From Verticillium longisporum (Eukaryota > Ascomycota > Sordariomycetes > Glomerellales > Plectosphaerellaceae): 64,000 bases of DNA. The stretch covers positions 2,480,001 through 2,544,000 of the forward strand of contig JAETXT010000002.1 of the NCBI GenBank assembly GCA_019188255.1, in the 5' to 3' direction. Shown here piece by piece: positions 56,836 to 64,000 of this stretch. Every line of letters starts with the position of its first letter. The stretch's first letter is position 1. The translations under genes and the position numbers were made by a program. The notes under the pieces are model-generated. The model saw nothing but the letters and a program-made list of their open reading frames with translations, made no database searches and was not told the DNA's origin.

Positions 56836-58081
56836 ATGGCACTGAAGGCAGTGCGCGCTTCTGCTTGCCATTCGAATGCCTCTAGAGTCTCAAGCCGTGC
56901 AAGCTTCTCCTCGCTGCGATGCACCACGCCTCGCGCTGTTCCATCACCAGCGCGCTGCACCATTCTGCCCCGGACTGCCAAACGATACCTACAAACACAA
57001 GTCTTCTGGCTCCCGCCACTCATGTTCGTCGGGCTTTTGGGCTCGCTCTGGGTGTGGAAATGCATGATGATGGTGGTGTTCCAGAACAAGATCATTTACA
57101 TGCCGGGTCTGCCGCCGAACGCACGTCGCGAGCGCATTGAGGACTACGCTCGACAATGCGGAGGCATATCATGGCAGGCGCGCAGGATACGAGCTGCTGA
57201 TGGTACGGATCTGGCCGTTTGCATGACGAGTGTAACATGCAATGGCTCAAAAGCTGGCGTATCGTCACTCGCTGACGGGCGCGGCCTTGCAGCTCCAGTT
57301 TACATTCTCTACTTTCAGGGTTTGTCCCACTCCATCCGCAACGGCTAGCAAGTGCTGACCTACCGCAGGGAATGCGTCATCTCTACCACCTAGGCTGCAG
57401 GATCTGTCCTGGGTTTTGAGGGCACTGCAAGGGTCGAGCCAGCCGGCACACTACACAATGGTGTGTTTGAGTTACAGAGGATACTGGACACCCCGTGGGC
57501 ACCCGTCCCAGAAGGGCATCAACCTTGACGCACAAGCCGCGCTTCGATTTGTCGGCCAGATCCATGCAGAGGCTTATGGAGAGGATGGTCCAAAGCCACT
57601 CATCATCTTCTGGGGTCAGAGCATCGGGTCTGGAGTCGCGACGAACCTTGCTGCTTGGGAAAATTGTCCACGGTCTCTAAAACCCGGCGCCCTTGTCCTC
57701 GAGACGCCTTTCACGTCCATAAGAGCAATGCTGTTGGCGCTGTATCCTCCTAAATGGGTCCCTTATCGCTATCTCTGGCCTTTCCTTCGCAACCATCTGG
57801 ACTCCTTGAAGAACTTTGAGATGATAGCTGCGCGTCGGGGCGATACGACAGGTGAACCATACATAACACTGGTAGAGGGGGGTAGAGACGAGCTGGTCCC
57901 GGCGGAGCATGGAGCTCAGTTGCAACAACGATGTGTCGAACTCGGATTGCCGGTAGAGAAGAAGACGGTCCAGGGCGCCTTTCACAACGATGTCATGTTC
58001 CGTGCCGAGGGTCGGAAGGCCGTGGCGGAGGCCATTGAGAGAGCGGTTGTGGCTCGAGCGCAAGTGCGAGACAAGGCCTGA
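56836..58081 (+). CDS. Membrane-anchored alpha/beta hydrolase, probably mitochondrial
   Basis: Exons 56836-57319 and 57369-58081 (49-bp intron) give 398 residues. The N-terminus is rich in Arg and Ser with no acidic residues for about 50 positions (MALKAVRASACHSNASRVSS...), like a mitochondrial presequence. It is followed by one membrane span, QVFWLPPLMFVGLLGSLWVWK. The hydrolase domain starts FQNKIIYMPGLPPNAR and has the nucleophile elbow IIFWGQSIGSGVA (GxSxG), the acid in VEGGRDELVPAEHG, and the catalytic His in QGAFHNDVMF. The overall build resembles ABHD13/Bem46-type hydrolases. The substrate is unknown. Frame and splice are intact. Confidence 0.88.
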
Positions 58082-59290
58082 ATACACAGTCATTTGCCAC
58101 ACACAGGAGGATCATGGAAGTGGAGGTATCACAAATGGGCTTGTGAAGAACGTCACATTGTCCCGCTGTGTACTGCTGGATCGGGCGTCATCAGCCATTG
58201 ACCAGTCATGTTGCTGTAGTGGCCCAAGTTGGGGCGGGGGGCCGACCCAGCATCACGAACATACAATGCATTTGCATTAGTTCTTGACGCCCCCCCTGAG
58301 TGGCGGACTCCTGTTGATCCCCCTAGGTTACCAAGGTGGGTCGTTAGAGTGCTTTCTCCATCGCTGGGAAGCGTTCACAATCGAGGTTCATGGCACCGTA
58401 CAACACAAACTGCCGACACTTGTCGCACGCTCACCTGGTCAATCGAAGCTCGGGAAGATCCAATTGACTGATTCACGATGAACAATGCATTCACGCTGGT
58501 ATGTTGGGGGTTCTCAAGCCTGTGGCAAGTCCCATACATGTTTGCTTCTTCTCATCAACTTTTTTTCTTGTTCACGGTTGATGGTGGGAGCTTGGACACT
58601 TTACGTCGCTGCTCTTATGGGTGTTTCATTTCAACCACACTAGGAACTTTCCCTCAGGCAGTCACTTCTAGGCAGAGCCGGGTTCATCATCTCCCGTACC
58701 AAGTACTCTCCCGCTTGGATATCATCCAAAGTGACTTGGACAGGCCAAGTTATGCCACCAAGCCCCCTGAGGTTTGACTCGCCTGATCCCTGTCACCAGC
58801 AAACGAGGCAGCCGGCGTGGAGGCGAAGACAAGGCGCCGTCGAGTTCAGGCACCACCCACCCCTGGCTGCTGCGCACTTCTGATCCCTGCAAAGGGTCAC
58901 GTGTTTCCGCGCCATTATCCCGTTGATCCTGTCGCGTCCTCTCTTCGGCCAGACGCGTCCAATAACGTCCCCCTCACCACGCCAGCTGATAAAATGGCGA
59001 GGCATCACGGCAGCATGGATCGCTGCGTGTGCGCCTCCGTCTGTGCATGGTTCCCATGGGTTTCGTATTTATAGGATCACACCCCTTCTTGCCTGGAAAA
59101 ATTCCTCTTGCTCTTCCCCTCATCAAGTCGTCGCCTCAGGTAGGTCATTTTTATGATTAGACGTCGACACAACCAGAAGACACACGACAACAATTTATTG
59201 ATCTCTCTGTATACCTACTTTGCTTATTATCCGGTCTTTGATTTAAATTGAATTTTCGGAGTTTGAGTCGGATATCACCAAATCGCAACC
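58082..59290. other. Intergenic region
   Basis: About 1.2 kb between two plus-strand genes. No gene is recognised. A TATA-like TATTTATAG at 59066-59074 lies 217 bp upstream of the BTB start codon. Confidence 0.5.
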
Positions 59291-60242
59291 ATGTTTTCCT
59301 CCCGTCGCTTCGATCCCCCTCCCACATCGAGCAGCAACAGAAGCTTCTCCAAGCACCACAAGGCCAATAAATCGAGCTCGTCTTTCAGCAAGACTAGTGG
59401 TGTATCGAAACATCGGACAGAGCAACGGCAAAGCCGCCGGCCGACCACGGCATCGACAGCCGAGGATGGCTCACCCAACAGCAAGTAAGTCTCGCAGACT
59501 CATCTCCCTTTCGCACAGGTCATCACTAACGCCCTTGACATCAGCAACCTTACGTCTGCCATCATAACCCTCGTCGTCGGTTTTGAACAACGTCTTTTTG
59601 CCGCGCACGAAGATGTTCTTTGCGCATCCCCCTTTTTCCAGAATGCCCTCCGTGGCAACTTCATGGACGGCACCACCCGACGTATCGCGCTCCCCGACGA
59701 AGAGCCTGAGATCTTCTCGTCTGTATTGGAGTTTCTTTACAAGGGGGACTACTTTCCTCGTCTTCTGCACAACAAGCGTCGCAACAGCTGGGAGCTGGAG
59801 GCAGCAACCGACGAGGCAAGGGGCTCGGTCGAATCGACCGTGTACCACCATGCCATCGACGGTGACCTGTTGAAGGACACGGTCATCTACTGCACAGCAG
59901 AGAAGTACGGCTTGGATGAGCTGAAGAGGATCGCTCTTCGAAAGCAAGGTCTGCGTACGTTTCCCCATATCCTTCATCTCTCACACCACCTTGTCTGACC
60001 GCATCACAGAGTCAGGCATTCAATGCAGCACCATCCTCGCTTCTGCCCGCTACGCCTACGCCCACACTCCTGACTCGGACTCCAAGCTGCGCGCCCATTA
60101 CCTCGCCCTCATCATTCGTAGCCGAAGCACATTTAAGAGGAGCGGCACCATGCAGTTGGAGATGTTCAACGGCAATACCCAACTGTTCTTCGATCTTTTT
60201 GTTGCTCTCTGCAACCATGTTGACGACGTCACGGCCGCGTAA
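59291..60242 (+). CDS. BTB/POZ-domain protein
   Basis: Exons 59291-59484, 59545-59954 and 60010-60242 give 278 residues. A Ser-rich basic N-terminus (about 1-63) precedes a BTB domain: SAIITLVVGFEQRLFAAHEDVLCASPFFQNAL, a strong match to the BTB core. It continues with RRIALPDEEPEIFSSVLEFLYKGDYFP and YCTAEKYGLDELKRIAL. A helical C-terminal part (ILASARYAYAHTPDSDSKLR) follows. Fungal proteins of this small BTB-only type have no Kelch or MATH domain. Some BTB proteins act as cullin-3 adaptors, but that role is only inferred here. No frame defect is present. Confidence 0.92.
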
Positions 60243-61767
60243 GCAATCCGATGGCTCTTCTAGACATTCATGGCTGACCGAGTCGATAGTTCTACGCCCC
60301 GCACACCTCGCAGCGGTCGACTTATGTAGTCGCTACACTACACGCGTCCCTGCTCAGCCCGCAATACATCTACTCACCTAATGATCTTTTCCAAGATGTC
60401 GTTTGGCATCTTGATCATTCCTATTCACTTCTCTTCCGCATTTCCTAGACATCTGATTGCGACACCAGGTCTAGGAGAGAAATCCTCACAAATACCATAA
60501 AACACGGCGTTCTCATGACGGAAAGGCGTTGGGCGGTTGTTTATTTCCCTGTTCATTTTTGTGCTGTTCTGTCACTTTGCTTTCTACCCAAGGACCCCCA
60601 TGTACAATTATTACCAAGACCCCGCGAGGAGAAAGGCCCCAGGCGCGGTCGATTTTTGGGAACTGACCTATACTATGAGATTGAGAGTCTCTGCAGTGAG
60701 CCCAACTGGCCTGCTGTGAGCATTGTACTGAAGGAGCAGATTGTCACGGAGGACGTGTGTATTTTTATTCTTGACGCTCATTCTAAAGTGATTGACGGAA
60801 GAGAAACTTTTGATTGATGATCACTATCTGATCGCGCTACATATCGTGAAGTGGCGATATGTTCTGCAAGTGAGGCTCTTGGTGTATTGCTGTGCCATGT
60901 GCATCAATCGGTGACACCTCTTGAGACGGGCACTCGTTGCCGAAAAACGCATGGCGGTCGCAAATGCGGGAAGCAGTAATCCGACATCCGGGTGCAGTTC
61001 CCCGACAGAGGCCTCACTGATAAGCCATGCACGTCTTGTAAACGAGTGCCCCAGCTCAAACCGCAGGGATGCGGCCTGAATCTTAGCTTGCCACACCATG
61101 CGTTAGCAGCTGGCGGGCGTTGTTTGCCTTTTTTGTGCTTTCAATGGTTCATCATGCATTTGAGGGGGTGGTGCACCGTGATATCGTACGAGAGATCCCT
61201 CGACGCGTGAGTCACGGTGCAGACCTGTAGCCCTCCGCGAAACCACTTAAACCCCCTGTTTAGCTCGGGCCTCGGTGGTGGTGGTGGTGGTGCCAGCTGG
61301 GGCTTGGGCTGGCAGGGGATTCCGGGGGAGTGTCCCGGGATGCTGGGTTGATGCGAGGAGGCCGTGCTCGAGCCGAGGCGGCGTGCGCGGGCGTGAATTT
61401 GGCCGCCCAGTGTGAACTTGGTCCAGCACGGCACTTGCAGCAGTGATGAGGAAGAAAAGAAAAGGCACACGTCTGCTCCCAGTCTCATCGACCCGACGTC
61501 TAGCGCAATGACTTGGACCGTTGGTCTTCAATTAGTGCACCAGGCCAAGCTCTACCAGGCTCAGACATCTCAGCAAGCACAAGCCCGGTTTGCCATTTTG
61601 TCGAGCGAGCCAATGAGATGGAATAGAGATAGGTATCACATACAATGCCGCCGCTTTACATCGGAGAATGCCATTGCCAAACGCAAGACCATGGCTCGTT
61701 TGCTTCCCCGAAAACGCCTTGGCTTCCCTGGGTGAGCGCATCCCCAGTCACTTGCCTCCCCAGTGTC
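60243..61767. other. Intergenic region
   Basis: About 1.5 kb between the ends of two convergent genes. No gene is recognised; a (GGT)6 repeat lies at 61274-61291. Confidence 0.5.
61274..61291. repeat. (GGT)6 trinucleotide repeat
   Basis: Six perfect GGT units in non-coding DNA. Confidence 0.9.
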
Positions 61768-63730
61768 CTAGATCCCTGTCCCGGGGAATGCGCCGTTCTT
61801 GGACAGGACAACTATGCCGTGTTCGCGTGAGATGTAACCCTTCATGAGATTCTGTATGCGTTGGTCAGCGACGGACTCAAGTGCGAGTGGGTTTGCTTTT
61901 GTGTAGGTGCGCCAATGATTGTAAGGAAAATGCATGTGTGGTAGCCTCATGGCCTCGGGTAGCGAATTGACGGGATGCCAATCACAGCTGCCTAGAAGGC
62001 GAGAAACTGCTGATGAGGCTATAAAAGGGCCGGAAGCACGCAACGGCCGTCGATGCAGTGCAGCTGCAGGAGCACTGCTGTGTCTAACCGGTGACTCTTC
62101 AAGGCAACCATCTGAAGACATTGACCGGTTCAAGCAACGGCCAATCAAACACGCGCGAACAAAACGAAAAGAGAGGGGTGCCTACCTTGTAGATCATATT
62201 CGCCAGCAAGCATTCGACCTCGTCCATATCCACCGTCTCACGGCTTCCAAGACTGATGGCAGCGGCAAACTCAGCAACACGGACACGGGTCTTGCGTAGT
62301 GGGGCGTCACCGGGGTTCTTGGGCTCCTCAAAGCCCTTGGTCAAGAACACTTTTCTCAACAGGTTTCGGAGCGTAATGTCACGGCCGCGCTCGAGCGTGA
62401 GGTAAATTCTGCGCTTGACGAACTCTTCCTCGCCCGCTTGGTGAGCGTCATCATAGCCGTGAAGGTCACCTTGCCTAATGCAGCGCGCCAGAGGGAGAAA
62501 TAGGGCCTGGAGCCGGGGGAAAGGTTCGAGCAACGCTTTGCTGGGCAAAGTGTGCGTTGTCAATAGCCGACATGGGATCAGGTATGTAAGGATTCTCCTA
62601 ATAGCGTGGTCAGTGGATAGGCTACGCCATCGTGATGCATGCCGACCTACTCCTTGTTACCAAGTGCATCCTTGTGGCATTGACTCCACGCTTCTGTCAG
62701 GTGCTTCTCGGCCTGGAATTGTTAGACCACTCATTGCTCGCTGGGGGGGACGCAATGTCGCGTACCTCAACGTAGTTCTCCTCCAAGAAGAACAGCACTC
62801 CCTCGTAGTACTTGAACGTTACCCGCTGCGGTGCGGGGTACGCTTCGAGCGGCGCCATATCGGCTCTGTTTGTCGCCAGAGCCTTCAGAATCGTTCGTGC
62901 CAGGCTTGCCGAGTTTAATTTGAAGTAAGTCTTGAAGAGAAGGTTAATGGTAGCGTAGACTCCCCATTTGCGTGTGTCATAAATATCTGTTGATCTGTTG
63001 CTTGGTCAGAGTGAACAGAAATGCACGAGCTCAATGCTGCATACCGGTCGCTTAAACACAGAGTGAAGATGCGCTTCAGCTGCTGCTCGCAGTCCCTGAG
63101 CTTTTGATGCTCCTCTGTTTCCAGATCAAAGTCGTCGCCGAGTTGAACCTCTTCTTCGCCTGCAGCCCCTGTTGTGCTCCTTTCTGCGTCTGACTTGATG
63201 GCGAAGAGTCTCAGATACTTGCCGGCCGTGTAGAGGCACGGTATCGTCCACGCCTCAAAGCAATAGTTTGTGTAGCCTCTGTGCAATGCAATAGTCATCT
63301 CCTTCCACGCGTCGTAGACTTTGGTCCAGGATGGCTTCTTCAAACTCTAGAGACAATTAGCTGCTCATGATTCGAGGGCGACGTACTCTGCACACAAAGC
63401 ACTCACTGAGTTGTCCGCGGCATCATTTCCTTCCACTGCCAAGATCTCGTTGATAGCCTTCCAGTAGGCAGCATAGACCTCGACCCAGCCGTTGATCTGT
63501 TGCCTAACATCGCCCCGGCCGCCAAATCCGTTCTTTTTGGAGATGGCTTGGGTCAGGAAGTGCTTGACATCCTGCTTGACATTGAATGCATTCGTTGACA
63601 GCTTGATTGCTGCCAGCCGATGTAGCTGATCCGAGGGTGATGTGGGCGAAAGAGTCTTGGCAAGATCGTAGCCGTTTGACCCTGTGTTTTCCGTAAAGGC
63701 ACGGCCAACTTCCTTGAAGAGAGCCTCCAT
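61768..63730 (-). CDS. csn12: Csn12-like PCI-domain protein (Csn12/PCID2 family)
   Basis: PCI-domain protein of the Csn12/PCID2 family. In yeast, Csn12 associates with the COP9 signalosome and with Thp3 in mRNA processing. Six exons fit with exact phases: 63730-63407, 63346-63045, 62994-62766, 62712-62651, 62597-62186 and 61851-61768, giving 470 residues. Landmarks are [15 protein letters not shown] (start), [65 protein letters not shown], and [18 protein letters not shown]. The PCI winged helix follows ([51 protein letters not shown]). The ATG at 63730 is the first in frame. Donors are partly GTAGG(C/T), slightly off consensus. No frame defect is seen. Confidence 0.93.
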
Positions 63731-64000
63731 CACGCCTTCGTGACCAAGGCCTAGTAGAGATGGCTAGGGATACAGCGCAAAACCGTGGGCGCGATTCAGT
63801 CTTTCGATGACAAGTTTCGTGCGAATGAATAGCTGTAATTGTCCCTACAGATCAATTCCCTTCAGTTTTGTGCTGCTACTAGTGAGCTGTCGATGAGCCG
63901 AGATATATGTCAACGGTGAGACCTCACTGTACCCGTCTAGGTGCTCAAAGACAATCGCTAGGATCTGAGGTCCGTGGTACCTACTTCACGCATAGTGGGC

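Noticed and set aside
1..64000. CRISPR array, prophage, insertion sequence or secondary-metabolite cluster
   Set aside because: No direct-repeat arrays, integrases, transposases or polyketide/peptide synthase domains are visible; the window is ordinary fungal chromosome.

Overview
This window is nuclear DNA from a filamentous ascomycete, most likely a Sordariomycete; genus and species cannot be read from it. The evidence is short GT..AG introns (about 50-100 bp) with GTAAGT/GTATGT-like donors, long intergenic spaces without operons, CT-rich leaders, and proteins of typical filamentous-fungal architecture. No bacterial, CRISPR, rRNA or convincing tRNA feature is visible.

Layout. 1-312 (-): start of a CDF zinc transporter that runs off the window. 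3.5-4.1 kb (-): small DUF202 membrane protein. 4.1-9.0 kb: no recognisable gene. 9.0-11.9 kb (+): GH3 beta-glucosidase with PA14 domain. 14.4-16.7 kb (+): Cdc1/Ted1-type metallophosphoesterase. 17.2-18.3 kb (-): unknown beta-rich protein whose frame is split by one TAG. 19.4-20.7 kb (-): single-pass membrane protein. 22.3-25.0 kb (-): peroxisomal ABCD half-transporter. 29.2-30.9 kb (+): Psr1-type phosphatase. 32.1-32.7 kb (+): Sec61 beta. 34.0-38.1 kb (+): large UDP-glycosyltransferase with a ubiquitin-interacting-motif array. 38.5-41.4 kb (-): 944-residue disordered protein with a Cys-rich tail. 43.8-45.6 kb (-): PAF-acetylhydrolase-like enzyme. 46.8-49.1 kb (-): atypical protein kinase. 51.4-52.9 kb (+): D-xylose reductase. 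53.4-54.7 kb (-): Sds22. 55.8-56.4 kb (-): GNAT acetyltransferase. 56.8-58.1 kb (+): alpha/beta hydrolase. 59.3-60.2 kb (+): BTB protein. 61.8-63.7 kb (-): Csn12-like PCI protein.

The genes are mostly housekeeping or metabolic and do not form an evident pathway cluster. Themes are sugar use (beta-glucosidase, xylose reductase), lipid and membrane biology (peroxisomal fatty-acyl transport, sterol/lipid-type glycosyltransferase, PAF-AH, GPI-glycan phosphoesterase, Sec61 beta) and signalling (Psr1, Sds22, kinase).

Sequence quality matters for reading this annotation. Six genes carry seven to eight small apparent deletions (mostly -1 in short homopolymers, one -2 in an AC repeat) that break otherwise well-conserved frames, including the frame of Sec61 beta. 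In every multi-exon case, adding back the missing base count restores an exact multiple of three over the spliced gene. I read this as a deletion-biased assembly error rather than a cluster of pseudogenes, but reads or RNA-seq are needed to settle it. The most interesting biology is the glycosyltransferase carrying about eight UIM-like motifs and a VPS13/ATG2-like glycine-rich segment. The unknown gene with an in-frame stop that a 99-nt in-frame intron could remove comes next.
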